A DNA stretch of 64,000 nucleotides from Fragilaria crotonensis (GCA_022925895.1 JAKSYS010000065.1:1-64000); one strand, 5' to 3'; shown: positions 41,102-52,329, counted from the stretch's first letter. Notes: a model not told the origin generated them from the letters alone. Numbers and translations: made by a program.

Positions 41102-44010
41102 ATATTGACGAATCCCGTGGCCTAACTTTGCCATCGCAAAATCAACGCAATTATAACCAACATGCCAATGCTGCCCGTCAACAATTCCATCGCCCTGCCC
41201 ATCGCCCGACATTCCAAAAACAATTCACCCCGCGACAACATCAAGCTCTCAGCTCAATTCTGCGACCTTATACCCAACAAAACAGCAGCAGCAATCGGCC
41301 ACCAATCAGACCCCAAAGCAACCAAAACTCGCATCCAAACCGCCCGAACAATCACCAAAACAATCGTCGCAATCCTCCGCCACCAAGACCAAATCATGGC
41401 AACCGACCACCCTTGCGACCAACTTCATCAAACTCCAACAATCAACGTCAACCGCAGAGCAATTCCACCCCACTTTGGCGAAATCCTTCACCCAACAATG
41501 CCACTAACATTGTTTGCAACAATTGTGGAAGAACTGGTCACTATGCAAGACAATGCCCAACTGCAAATAACAGACCTCAGAACACCAATAACAGGAATGG
41601 AGGAAATCCAAGGTCACCAGCCAATAATGAGAACACTGCTCCTAGAAATCAAAGAGCCTATTTTGTCACTGATTCATCTTCACCTCATGCTGAAACAACT
41701 CATTACCATCAAGCCTTCCTTGCTTCATCAAACAACAACCCTGTCTTTAACAATGGACCACCAACAATCTGGCCTGATACCAACTTGCCTCAAATGGAAA
41801 TCAACCCATCACTGACTGACAATGATTTTATACCTACCATGTCACATTCACCTCCCAACACTGATGCAACTGAATACTTTCCAGATGATCCCATGTCTGC
41901 ATATCAACGCTTTGGACCACCAGATCTTGATAATTGGCTCCCTGACAGTGGTGCCACAAGTCACGACACTCCTCTTTTCAGTGATCTGCATGATGTTGAA
42001 CCCTGCCATGTACCTGTTTCCCTTGCTGATGGAACCACCAAGATATCCACTTTCAAAGGCACAACTGACTGTTTCTTCACAACCACAGAAGGAGAGAAAG
42101 CTATCCTTGGTCTTGCTGATGTTTACTACATTGAAGGTCTTAGCCACTGTCTGCTTTCCCTGACTGCCATCTCTGCCACCCAAAACTTCACAGTCATCAT
42201 CCAGAACAGAGCAACCACAATCCGTTTTCCCAATAATTCAACATACACATGGCCAACCATCCTTCAAGAGTTACCCTCTGAACAAGCTTTCTCCATGATT
42301 TCACAACCCAACACAACTTCTGATGACACTTCAAACTCACCTGCCATCACTTTTGAGCAACACTTGGACACTTCAACCAATCCAAACCCAGACCAACCTA
42401 CTGCAACCTTGCCACTTGAGATCACATCCCGTTGCCTTGCACACTGCAACTTCCGCAATCTTATGACTGGATCCCTTCACCATGTTTGGAATGACCACAT
42501 TTTGTCACCAGCCACTGACACTCAAACTTGGCCAATCAGAATCTCAATCAGCCAAAAATGCGCCAGAAGCAAAGTCCCACTCTGCCAAGGTTCAGAACCA
42601 TTCCACCAACTTCACCTTGACCTTCTAAGAAACCCATTCCGTTTTGGCCTGACAACTAGCACAAACTATTCTGCTTACCTTTTCATTGTGACAACCCCTG
42701 GCAAACTAACTGGTTGGATTGGACTACCCACTGAAAGCACTTTATCCATTCTTACAGCCTTGCAATCTTGGCTCACACAATCAGAACTTCGTGGACGCAC
42801 CCAATCTGTCCGCTTTATCCGCACTGATGCTGGAACAGCCTTTACTTCAGCCAAATTTATCTCAACTTGCACAAATCTTGGAATCAAAGTTGAAGCTGCA
42901 GCCCCTCAACATCAAGAAATGAATGGAATTTGTGAAGCCAAATGGAGAGAAGTCCACAACATTGCAAACACTCTGCTCAACACTGCCAGACTTGGAGGTG
43001 CCTTCTTTCACCATGCTCATGCCTATGCAGTCCAAGTTGTCAATGCTTGCCCTGCAAAGAATGTTACTGATCAAGATGGAAATCCCACAACTCCCTTCCA
43101 CTATAGTTATGGCCAAAAACCCAGCCTCACCAACTTCCGTGTATTTGGATGCCCAGTCTATTTCAAACGTTATGAACCAACTTTTCAAAACAAGTTGATC
43201 ACTTACAAGCAACAACTCCAACGCGCATCCCGTGGAACATTTATTGGATTCCCTGAAAACTCTGCTGGCTGGCTTGTCTACTCTCCGGACCATCCCCAAC
43301 AAATTATCACAACCCGTGACGCTTATTTTGATGAAGATTTCAGCTCTGTCCTTGCTTTTGACTCCAAACCCTTTGCTGGAGCCATTCCTATCCGCTCCCA
43401 CATGGACCCTAATGGACTTGAAAATGTTAAGAATTCTGAACCCACTATCATTCACCAAACTGGATCTGTTGCCAACCTTGGAATCAACCCTTCTTCCTTC
43501 ATTGAAGAACTCACAACAGAAGACCCTTCAGAAGCCCTAAACACAAGCACCAATAATGTTGAAAACCACCCTCCTACTGAGACTATTGACAATGATGATG
43601 ACACTGATGATGATGATCTACAACCTGGTCCAACACCACCTGCACCTCAACTGCTCAATCTCACTCATCACCAGAAGAGACACACACCCCTTCAGAAAGA
43701 GATGACACTTTACTTTCAAGAATGTGCTGAATCACCACCATCCATTGATCCTATCCACACTGCCATGCTTACCCTTGATGCCTCTGCTGACACATCTACA
43801 GAAAATGATGATCCTGTTGATAAATACTTGCCAGAACCCCAATCCTTTCAAGCTGTCCTCAAACTTGATGATGACATCCGCTCTGCCTGGCTTCATGCAA
43901 TCAAAATGGAAATCAAGAACCTCATTGATCATGGTACCTTTATTCTTGGACAGAAACCCCGCGCTGACGAATTGATTATCCCAGTGAAACTTGTACTCAA
44001 AGCAAAGTAA
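41065..44010 (+). CDS. Copia Pol: zinc knuckle, protease, integrase, RT start
   Basis: A 981-codon frame lying -1 relative to gag. Its coding sense already begins near 41010 (RFDADLRRAELNDEEL). Order of parts: Asn/Gln/Pro-rich nucleocapsid region; CCHC knuckle CNNCGRTGHYARQC (~41515); aspartic protease LPDSGATSH (~41940); GAG-pre-integrase (AHCNFRNL ... CARSKVPLC). The integrase core has Asp in HLDLLR, Asp in IRTDAGTAF and Glu in MNGICEAKWRE, and is followed by VFGCPVYFKRY and an acidic linker. The RT start is WLHAIKMEIKNLIDHGTF. The frame ends at a TAA inside RT, with clear RT sequence continuing in frame after it, so the stop is a decay mutation. Confidence 0.88.
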   Translation: MPAFSELESHLLNIDESRGLTLPSQNQRNYNQHANAARQQFHRPAHRPTFQKQFTPRQHQALSSILRPYTQQNSSSNRPPIRPQSNQNSHPNRPNNHQNNRRNPPPPRPNHGNRPPLRPTSSNSNNQRQPQSNSTPLWRNPSPNNATNIVCNNCGRTGHYARQCPTANNRPQNTNNRNGGNPRSPANNENTAPRNQRAYFVTDSSSPHAETTHYHQAFLASSNNNPVFNNGPPTIWPDTNLPQMEINPSLTDNDFIPTMSHSPPNTDATEYFPDDPMSAYQRFGPPDLDNWLPDSGATSHDTPLFSDLHDVEPCHVPVSLADGTTKISTFKGTTDCFFTTTEGEKAILGLADVYYIEGLSHCLLSLTAISATQNFTVIIQNRATTIRFPNNSTYTWPTILQELPSEQAFSMISQPNTTSDDTSNSPAITFEQHLDTSTNPNPDQPTATLPLEITSRCLAHCNFRNLMTGSLHHVWNDHILSPATDTQTWPIRISISQKCARSKVPLCQGSEPFHQLHLDLLRNPFRFGLTTSTNYSAYLFIVTTPGKLTGWIGLPTESTLSILTALQSWLTQSELRGRTQSVRFIRTDAGTAFTSAKFISTCTNLGIKVEAAAPQHQEMNGICEAKWREVHNIANTLLNTARLGGAFFHHAHAYAVQVVNACPAKNVTDQDGNPTTPFHYSYGQKPSLTNFRVFGCPVYFKRYEPTFQNKLITYKQQLQRASRGTFIGFPENSAGWLVYSPDHPQQIITTRDAYFDEDFSSVLAFDSKPFAGAIPIRSHMDPNGLENVKNSEPTIIHQTGSVANLGINPSSFIEELTTEDPSEALNTSTNNVENHPPTETIDNDDDTDDDDLQPGPTPPAPQLLNLTHHQKRHTPLQKEMTLYFQECAESPPSIDPIHTAMLTLDASADTSTENDDPVDKYLPEPQSFQAVLKLDDDIRSAWLHAIKMEIKNLIDHGTFILGQKPRADELIIPVKLVLKAK

Positions 44011-45114
44011 ACAGCATCTGGCAAAGTTGACAAACTCAAAGCCCGCCTTGTTGCTTGCGGCGACATGGAAAAGAGAAGAATCAAGAAAACAAAAGCAAAG
44101 TATCAGCAACAACTACTCAAACAAAGAGAAGAAAACACCAAGAAAATAAATAAGTCTAACACTATCCCAATTGAGATCCCTCTACCTTATGAAGACACAT
44201 GGTCACCCTGTGCATCTTCAAGAGGGGTCAAGCTCCTTATATCCAAAACCTGTGCTTTCTGCCGCATCCTTAAAGGTGCTGACTTCATTGGAGCCTATCT
44301 TCAAGCCAAGGTTATTTGATGTCACTTTGTGATCCTGCCACTTTACCTTGCTTACCACTTCCCAGAATATGCCAAATACTTTGGAGTCCCACTTCTTCTT
44401 GATAAAGGAATCTATGGTCTTGTCTACTCAGGCAAATATTGGAACATTGACTTCTCTGAATGGCTAAACTCTCAAGGATTCATTCAATCCCAAGCAGAAC
44501 CATCCTATTTTGTTGACTATGACAAACACAATCAATGGCTTTGCCTCCTATTCTTCGTCGATGACATGCTTTATGTTGGAAGCAATGATTCCATCGAGAA
44601 ATCTTTCGAAGATTTTGTCCGCAACTGCTTTGACATGAAATTCCTTGGTCCTGCACAATGGTTCCTGCAAATGCGCATCCACCGACACAAAGATTCCACT
44701 TACACTCTAGACCAACATTGTTATGTCCTGAACGCTCTCCAACGTTATGACCCAGATTCCGAATTCCCTGAACGCAAAACTCCCTTCCCACCCAATTACG
44801 TCTTTAGCAAAGAGAATCGCCCTGTCACTGATCACCACAAGTCTATTATTGAGAAAAGACATTCCCGCCTCCCGTTTCGCTCAGCCGTATGCACCCTACT
44901 TTATCTTGCATACAACACACATGCTGATATCCTTTTCGCAGTCTGCAAACTTGCAAAAGCCTGCATCTGCCCCGGCAAACTTGACTTCCGTGCCCTTATC
45001 TGGATATTTGGCTATCTCAGATGCCGACCCAGCTATGCTTTGAAATTCTATCCTGATGGCACTTCTAATCCAATCTGTAGCATCTGTGCCCAAACACAGC
45101 ATTCCATACTCTGA
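44011..45114 (+). pseudogene. Copia reverse transcriptase region with stop
   Basis: Same frame as the upstream pol after its TAA. It reads DKLKARLVACGDMEK and LKGADFIGAYLQAKV, then a TGA at 44317-44319 where the minus-strand relative has Gly, then YHFPEYAKYFG, GIYGLVYSGKYWN and the catalytic LFFVDDMLYVGSN. The typical Copia YxDD core is FVDD here. The frame is lost near 45085, just before RNase H. Confidence 0.85.
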
Positions 45115-45658
45115 CCTAACTGTCTTCTCTGATGCCAGCTGGCAAGATTGCCCTGACACTGGCAGATCAACTGTTGGATACATGCTTTTTCACAATGGTG
45201 CCCTCATTGAAGCCAACTCAACAATGCCTACACCAATTGCAATGTCAACCTCTGAAGCTGAATACATGGCAGCCTGTTCTGCAACTATGGCTACTGCACA
45301 CATCAGAATGCTTTTATATGACATGACATATCTTGGCACTAAACAATGGCGCAAATCATCCCAACGCCTACCTACAATCCCATCTGTCCTTATGATTGAC
45401 GATGAAGCAACTGTTCAAATTGCCAAGAATGGAAAACTAACTTGCAAAACACGCCACATTGAGCGACGCTTTCACTTTGTCCGCCAGGGCCAACAAGATG
45501 GTACTCATCAACTCTATTGGATCCCTTGTGACTCTCAACTTGCTGACATCCTAACCAAAACTCAGACATCATCCAAGATTGATCCCGACCTTAACAAAAT
45601 CTTTTGCGCACTCCCTGATCACCTACTTTCTCCATCACCAATTTCTACGGAGATCTGA
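45056..45658 (+). pseudogene. Copia RNase H
   Basis: In-frame from about 45085 with TVFSDASWQDCPDTGRSTVG, MSTSEAEYMAACSAT, IDDEATVQIAKN, RHIERRFHFVRQGQQDG and QLADILTK, ending at TGA 45656-45658. The acidic catalytic residues (Asp of FSDAS, Glu of SEAEY, Asp of MIDDE, Asp of LADIL) are present. The polypurine tract follows four bases later. Confidence 0.85.
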
Positions 45659-45669
45659 TTCAAGAGGGG

Positions 45670-46597
45670 TGACAGACTTTTAGTACCAATCCTACGTAGT
45701 TTGCTGTTTAGATTGTACAGTGCTACAATACACATTAGGCTAGTAAACAGTATACGTCGTATCCTTACTGTCGTACGGGAATCATATCCCACTCAGAAAT
45801 TGCAACGATCGTTTTCATTCGTTCGTCATGTAAACGATCATTTTCTCGCCCAACGCTCGGCCTCGCACGCTCTCTTCAGACGTACACCTTTTCAGACGTA
45901 CACTCTTCAGACGTACGTTGTTTCTTTTGTGATCCTGAGTGTTCCTGGAGAACACTCATCAAAAGAAGTTGATCATCATTTGATGATCAACAATTTCTCA
46001 TAAATTTGTCCAACTGTAAATATATTTAGTCCGGCCCCCATTTTTCTACAATGTATAATTTTACTCGCAGCGTAACTGACCATGACGACTTTTTACCCGC
46101 CGTCATCATGGTTCAGTCCCCCTGTAGCGATAGCCAGTGTACTAGTACCCACTTGGCTACCGACGTCACCGTAGGACTCCACCCACGTCCACATACTGTA
46201 GTGTCACCTACGCGCAACGTAGCACCATCTACTTGCATCGTACCTACAGATACTAGCACAGTCGCTACGCCTACTAGCACTGTGTCTTCGTCTACATGTA
46301 CTGTAGTTACGCCTAGTCACACCGTAGCTCAGTATACCCGTCCCGTAGACAACCACGCGTATACCGTCGCGTTTGCTACTAGCACTCCCGGTTCCTCTGC
46401 CGCTAGCGTAGCATCCAGTAGTCCTGAAACCGTAGCACCGGCCAACGTTCGTACTGTAGCGACCGATACCGTCACCGTGACGTCACCACCTGCCTGCGAC
46501 CCCGGTCTGGCGTGCGCCCGATTTAACCATGGTCTGGCGTGCGCCCGATTTAACCATGGTCTGGCCTCCACTCCGCGCTCGCACGCAGAATCTATCA
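45670..46597 (+). repeat. 3' LTR of the giant-Gag Copia
   Basis: Starts TGACAGAC straight after the polypurine tract and ends GAATCTATCA, matching the end of the 5' LTR. It holds a 27-bp tandem duplication (GGTCTGGCGTGCGCCC) at about 46503-46557 absent from the 5' LTR. A frame of 183 codons (46051-46602) rich in Thr, Ser and Val spans part of it and is likely fortuitous. Confidence 0.75.
45811..45991. promoter_or_regulatory. Repeated motifs and palindromes within the LTR
   Basis: AACGATC(G/A)TTTTC occurs twice (about 45811, 45833). TTCAGACGTAC occurs three times about 15 bases apart (45875-45917). TGAGTGTTC/GAACACTCA forms a stem at 45936-45958. GTTGATCATCA/TGATGATCAAC is a perfect palindrome at 45968-45991. 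Such clusters are common in LTR enhancers; the role here is inferred. Confidence 0.45.
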
Positions 46598-47829
46598 CAT
46601 AGCCTCACATCTACTTCAAAGCCAGAATTCAAGGTTCGTTAGATCAGACACCTATAATTGTGTTACACACCTTGTACGAAGGAATGTAATTCAACACACC
46701 CGATGTGCGCAACGCAGAGAAATCAGGGACATATTTCTCGACACAATCTCACAGTACAAGCACGACACTACTACAGAGCATTCGGCCTCTGGAGATCCGA
46801 GTCGAAACAACCAGAGTGACGATTTCTGACGTCAGCATCTGAAGTCCATATACAAATTTTGCGTATAAAATCAATAAAACGCACAGCTAATGGACAATGG
46901 GAATCATTCATTATATGTGTGCATCACATTCTCGTTGCGATTGCAACGTTTCTGTTTGCGTTAACGGCATACACATGTACTCGAGTATGTTGGTAATATA
47001 TATAAGGCCGATCCTACAACAAAAACAAAAACAAAACCTGATGAGACCTTCATTTTGTTATTGCTTGTGTTTTTTATGGTTCATGTCCCCAACTGTTGCC
47101 AACAGATACAAAATATTCTTCACATGAAGCAATGGATAAAGAATTATGCATGATATTGTCGTCTTTCATGTGTTCTGAATTCATGGCACTCCGCCGCCAA
47201 GGGTAACACAGTACCAGGCAGGCCACGGTGAAGTTATACTTTAACCATACTGCACATTTGGACTGCTGACAGTATTCTGTTTAACACTGCGACCTACCGA
47301 ACAAATACTGCTGTGCGGTGTTATACTGTGACATGACACGAAGCATGTGTGTGACCATACGTTGGTATTATGGTATAGCACCCGATGTATACTACGTTAT
47401 ACCCCAGCGAATACCGGTAAGACAAAGGTATACACAGCATCTAGATAAACCTAACATGTGCTAAGCACATGTTGGATATAGCGATATGGTGCATGATCTG
47501 CCTTACTGGTGGATCTCACTCTTTTGTTGAATAACTTGAATTGTAATAAGTGCTGTCCCATGAGACAGGCAACTTTGTACGGTTAATCAGACCCAGCCTC
47601 TATGATATGAGAAGAAAATGAATGAAATACCACCAGTGTTCGAATGGCATGATATGCAACTCATTGCCGACATTGGTTCTCGACTTTCGACCTTGTCAAA
47701 GCGATGATGCACAAAACCTGGAAGGACTGATCACCCGACCGTATGAAGAGCGCCGTCGCAGCAACCATGTACAATGAATGCAATGTACTCACTATTTTCT
47801 TCTACAGAAACTAACTTAACAGCAGCTGT
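46598..47829. other. Stretch without a convincing gene
   Basis: No long frame. A TATATATAA lies at 46997-47005, and TATAAAA at about 46864. It may hold the 5' LTR of the element that starts at 47830, but no repeat partner is present to define it. Confidence 0.4.
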
Positions 47830-49270
47830 ATGGACATCGAAGAACTTGACAACGTGGTCAACAAACCACAGCCACCTGTGATAGATACGATCCTCACATG
47901 GATTGGATTCGAGCAAGAAGCAACTGGCCAACTCCTTCTTGATGAAGGGTTCGAGTCATTTGCAGACGTACTTGTAATGAAGGAGAAGGATGTCCGCAAC
48001 CTCGCAGACTCCTATGGAAGGCACACGGTCGCCGATGGACGCTCCATATTCGGATTGCGCAGGACCCGATACCTCATTGGACTAATCCACTGGGCTCAAG
48101 ACTACCAGAGGATCGGCGAGGAACCAACTATCATTGGTATTCAGGACGCTATCCAGTTTTGTTCGGCTCTCGACAAAGCATACAAACGCGCCGATGTTCG
48201 TAAGGTAGAAAAGGAGCAGTCCGATACCGTCAGCAAGGCAGCCGACCCAGGCAAGTTCAAGGACGAACGCAAATGGCCTGAATGGGAACCAGCATTCGTG
48301 AACTACCTATCAACTATTCTCGGCGTCAACGGGATTCCCCTTTGCTACGTTATCCGTGAACTCGCTGAACCTGACCGCTCCGCCAATTTTGCCAGCTTTA
48401 ACAAAAGGGCAATCGCATGTGCCCCTCTGAACGGCTCGAACTTCCAAGCCGACGCCTGGAAGGTACATCAGCTACTGAAGCGTTTCCTTCATGCCGAATC
48501 GGCTGAACAGTGGATCAAGCCCCTGGCAAAGCACCAGGATGGCCGCAAGGACATGGAAGCCCTCAGAGGTCACTACAGCGGTGAGGGCAACACTAGTCGT
48601 CGTGTCGCTGTTGCTGAAAGGTACCGCAATACACTCCACTACAAAAACGAGAGGGCTCTATCCTTCGCCGTATTCTTGGATAAAATCCAAACAATGTTCA
48701 ACATCTTTGAGACGGAAGGCGAGCCGGTGCAAGAACAAGCCAAGGTTCGAATGCTTCTAAAGAAGGTGGAGCACCCACAGCTACAAACTGCCGTGGGGAC
48801 CCTTCAAGTTCGTGCTCAGATGGACAAGGTCACGTTCACTGAGTGCGCAAACCACTTATCCGCGATTGTATCAGAATTGCCTGACTATCAACTCAATCGC
48901 AAAGTGCCGGCGACTGACACTACAAGGTCAAAGCCAAACGCATTCAAGGCGGGGGTGGAAGCGGTAACTCCCTCGCGTCTAAGCGCAAAGGTATCTACAT
49001 GCCGGATGGTTCCATCTGGCCAGGTTACTACTCCGACTGGGAGAAGATGTCCGACGCCAACAAGCAGACAGTAATGGATACCAGAAAGAAAAATAAAGCG
49101 AAGGGAACAACCCCCAACAAGAGAAAGGTTAGCGACATTAAGTCTCAACTTGCCCCAAGCTGAAGAAGTCTATCGCAGCAATCAAACTCAGCAACTCGTC
49201 CAAAGATGACAACATGTCCGCCACTCACAAGTCCAGTGTCCCTGATAGCGCTGGCGACTCATTTGGCGGA
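47830..49270 (+). pseudogene. Copia Gag (rearranged element)
   Basis: From ATG 47830 the frame gives 414 codons. It shares the architecture of the 61222 Gag: a SAM-like N-terminal helical region (LLDEGFESFADVLVMKEKDV), KFKDERKWPEWEPAFVNYL, LCYVIREL, then EPVQEQAKVRMLLKKVEHPQ. After about 48945 the frame is lost; a neighbouring frame continues with the family's tail (GIYMPDGSIWPGYYSDWEKM) to about 49160. No zinc knuckle is seen. It is broken by one frameshift and by the rearrangement at 49270. Confidence 0.82.
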
Positions 49271-49272
49271 CA

Positions 49273-49877
49273 ACTTGTGGCTCATGTGAGATGCAAAGAA
49301 TGTCATCCACATAGCAAAGGACATACTCCCAGTACTTGTCCCCATTTGGCTTCACCTTAGGCCTCATCCACACATCAGGATCACCTTTGCAGCAAGCCTC
49401 ATTTGTGTAACGTGGATGCCATGTGGTCTCGCCATCGGGCTCCACTTGACTTAAGACCATAAAGTGCCCGGACAATAAGGACTGGTCGGCCAACTTTGTC
49501 CACCCTGCGATTGTGTAGACCTTCTCCTTCGAAGGAGCGTTCAGGTATGCCCCTTGCACATTGGCAGAAAGGACGTCCAAGTCATTCAGCGCTGCCAACG
49601 TGAAAGCAATCCGTATGCTGTTGCGTGAAACAACACTTGAATATGTTGACTCTTTTGGTGGATCAGTTTGATGCCCTCCAGCAACCAAACGCGCCTTCCT
49701 TGTCAAATCCATTTTGACATCAAAGATCATGTGGCAGTCGATCTTCTTGTAGAACTTGGGCACTTTGTCGCCGTCAATGAACTCGAATGCCGGCATAACA
49801 TTCTTCATTTCCTGCTCGATCATCTTTCTCCAAAAGTCGGTCCCCGTTCGTTCATCGATCTTAAGGGCCTCCGCCAC
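49273..49877 (-). pseudogene. Copia RT, truncated after the catalytic motif
   Basis: Contains FKYKIDCH-like KKIDCHMIFDVKMDLTRKAR, VAGGHQTDPPKESTYSSVVS, LSANVQGAYLNAP and YVLCYVDDILCISHEP with the YVDD core. After that the frame runs into antisense gag sequence, giving a nonsense tail to 49188. An earlier frame break is present around 49900-50115. Confidence 0.82.
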
Positions 49878-50150
49878 CGTCTTCAGCAGTTCGATTCCAA
49901 ACTTATGCGTCTAAGCCCAGTATCTGGCCTTGACCTTCTTGATGATTCAATCCCGTTTGCGCAGAGCCTTGCGTACCCAGCAAGCAAACGCCGGCTCCTC
50001 GGCAATCTTGTTGGCAACAGCATACTCCGCGACCTCCACCGGGCTTGACTCCTTCAATTCTGACAATGGAACCCAGGTTGTTGAAGCATCGCGCCACTCG
50101 ACTTGCAAATCCCAACCTCGAGTAGTGATCCGCGGATGTCTCTTACCATA

Positions 50151-50942
50151 TCAGTCTTCCACGAAGCCATCATCCTTTGAAATAGCTTGGCCATTAGTCC
50201 GATGGTCGACAATCTCGCTCAAGACTGAATAGCTTTGTCCCTCGTCATCAACCTGGGTTTCTGTCGAACCGTCAGGGAATTCCACCTCGTATAAACGAGT
50301 ATCCAACAACGGGTTTGCGTGATGCTTGCCAATCGGCCGACCATCATGGTCGCGCTTCCTCCCGACAACGGTTACCTTCTTGGCTTCACCGCCCTGGGGA
50401 AGGAGCACCTGAGCAGTCAAATATTCATCATAAGATTCAGGGGTGTGGTCATCGGTCCCCTCATCAGGACTTGGCATGTCCCCTGGATCATTACGACCTT
50501 CGTCTTCATCGTCGAAGACATCATCTGAGACTTCCGGCATGGAACCTCTCAGTTCTGGGTCCATGTCCTCCTCCTTGAGATCATCCCCAATTATGGAGCG
50601 GATGCCCTCATCCAACTCAGCGAGCCGAGTCTTCACGTCAGGATTAGCAAAGTCATCTTTGCTCAGTCCCCAGACAGACTTGCGGACAATAATCTTCCCA
50701 GTATTGGTCAGAAGGTAAAACGCCATCAAGTCTGTTGAGACTTCAGCCACTCCAAGCCACCGACTGTTCAACTTCTGCTCATGTGGGAAGGTACCAACTG
50801 GATCCCAATACAAGACTGGCTCATACCAATCAAACTGGGCATACTGAGAGATGTCTGGTGTAGACCCCAACACGTCTTTGTCGTGAACTCTTCCTTGGAG
50901 TTGTGGCATATCAAGTGCCGTCAATTGTCGAATCGCCTCCAC
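50151..50942 (-). pseudogene. Copia pol, integrase C-terminal region and linker
   Basis: A 263-codon frame: FDWYEPVLYWDPVGTFPHEQ, KLNSRWLGVAEVSTDLMAFY, VRKSVWGLSKDDF, an acidic linker, then SYDEYLTAQVLLPQGGEAKK, NPLLDTRLYEVEFPDGSTE. These are conserved in this Copia lineage between integrase and RT. The frame is long and undamaged internally. Confidence 0.72.
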
Positions 50943-51020
50943 CCACTTACCGCAGAAACACCAAAGGCGTCTCGGTGCCTTCGAACGAAAAAAGGTTCTC
51001 CGGATCCCAACTCTCAGTTC

Positions 51021-51321
51021 TCAAATCGTTGACTCCGCCAGGTTCAACCATGGACTGTAAGGAACTGTCTGCTCTTGCCTAGTTCGAAATTGGCGACAGG
51101 TCTTTCCAAACTCCCCGTGGACCTCCTCCGGTGCATTGTCAGTAACAATCGTCTGAGGTATCCCAACCTCTTGGATAAAGGGCATCTGAGCATTTGGGCC
51201 AGCCATACTCTTGTTCTTCATGGGATAGAAGTGGTTGCTCCCTTGACCATTTGTAAACACTTGCGCCGTCAAGTGTCCCCTGACCGATTGCGTCTTCGAG
51301 AACATAGTATCCGAATACCAC
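51021..51321 (-). pseudogene. Copia integrase core (inverted pol)
   Basis: SDTMFSKTQS, GHLTAQVFTNGQG, FIQEVGIPQTIVTDNAPEE and SPWLNLAEST give the catalytic Asp, Asp and Glu of a retroviral-type integrase. The frame needs shifts at both ends. Confidence 0.75.
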
Positions 51322-51419
51322 TTACCGCTCAGGTTCGGGAACGCAAGATGATTGAGTTTCTGATCACCTTCCTTTCGCCTTGTGCCAAGACATTCATGAT
51401 TCCAGATTGCTTTGTCCCT

Positions 51420-51862
51420 TTAATGTCCAGAGATGTCAAGGCCAACTCTCCACCTCCGAGAAAGAATCTCAGGTGTTAAAACTGATTCTTTGTCGCTCAT
51501 GGAAAGGGCAAACAACTTTCGGCTTTCGTCGTCCATCGGATAAACATCATTGTCATTGCGACCGGACAAGCCATCTCCAATAGTGTCATCTGCTGCGACA
51601 TTAACTGCAGCCACCACGCGATCTGCCAGAGAGCCATCCTCCTGACCAATGGTGGCGTGCATTGCACGCACAGATTGCACCTCAGAAACCAACCTTGAAG
51701 CATTTCGCGCATGATCAGTTGCCAACAACTTTTGAGCAACACACATGCCGGAAACAGATGTCCTCCTTTTTGGCAAACTGGTCTGAAGAGGGATCCCACC
51801 GCAGTGGGGATGTCAATTCCACGTGAGGATATTGCTTGTTCTCTGCCCAAGTTGGCTTGCAA
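51420..51862 (-). pseudogene. Copia pol, protease-integrase linker
   Basis: Minus frames at 51862-51497 and 51776-51420 overlap; the second ends LTPEILSRRWRVGLDI, the start of the integrase zinc-binding region in this lineage (compare RFRCGIETAQKTL near 63670). A stop follows, so the gene is broken. Confidence 0.65.
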
Positions 51863-51894
51863 CTCACAAAACCAGAAGAAATACCGTCAAGGGA

Positions 51895-52329
51895 TTAAGG
51901 AATACGCAACTTTGCGGTTGGGTGAAAAATAGAGTGCAAAGACTTGGGGTCAAACTGTTGTGGAACATCCTCAACAATGACACTATTTGCGCGTAATTGG
52001 TTTGGGTTCAGCAGAGTGACATCCACTCCGTCCCCAAAAAATAGAGCCTTGTTGATAATGAGGATGTATGGTTGTCCATTCTGAGGGTGGATCCACATTG
52101 TCGCAACCGTGGCGATGGAAACATTCTGTATGGGTTTATATTCACCACTGTAAGGATGAACAGTAACCTGACAACCTTTGTCAGAGACAAGCAGAGTACT
52201 GCGACCTGCAACACAACTATCCGCATGAGAATCAAGTTCAGGCCTCATGTCATTGTCATTGTTGCCGCATGGCTTGAACGCAGAGACACGAAAAACATGT
52301 TTCACAAAACGGAAAGTGCAAAGGGACAA
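51895..52329 (-). pseudogene. Copia protease region (inverted pol)
   Basis: Contains ELDSHADSCVAGRSTLLV, the aspartic protease active site of this lineage, then PYSGEYKPIQNVSIA and LLNPNQLRANSV. It ends at a TAA. It is colinear with 62947-63300 of the other element (MDSHADTCVAG, LINPNQLRYYGV). Confidence 0.82.

Larger units (their letters stand above)
35296..46597 (+). mobile_element. Copia LTR retrotransposon with giant Gag, decayed
   Basis: An 11.3-kb element on the plus strand: truncated 5' LTR (35296-35633), candidate primer site starting TGG, a very long Gag frame, pol (zinc knuckle, protease, integrase, RT, RNase H), polypurine tract AAGAGGGG (45662-45669) and 928-bp 3' LTR (45670-46597). 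The LTRs differ by a 12-bp and a 27-bp indel, so it is older than the nested element at 4935. Lesions: frameshifts near 36.2, 41.0 and 45.08 kb and stops at 44008-44010 and 44317-44319. Domain order protease-integrase-RT-RNase H identifies Copia. Confidence 0.88.

Noticed and set aside
46051-46602. 183-codon Thr/Ser/Val-rich frame
   Set aside because: It lies inside the 3' LTR and its counterpart in the 5' LTR is truncated; low-complexity composition fits a chance open frame in a GTAC/CTAGC-rich LTR.
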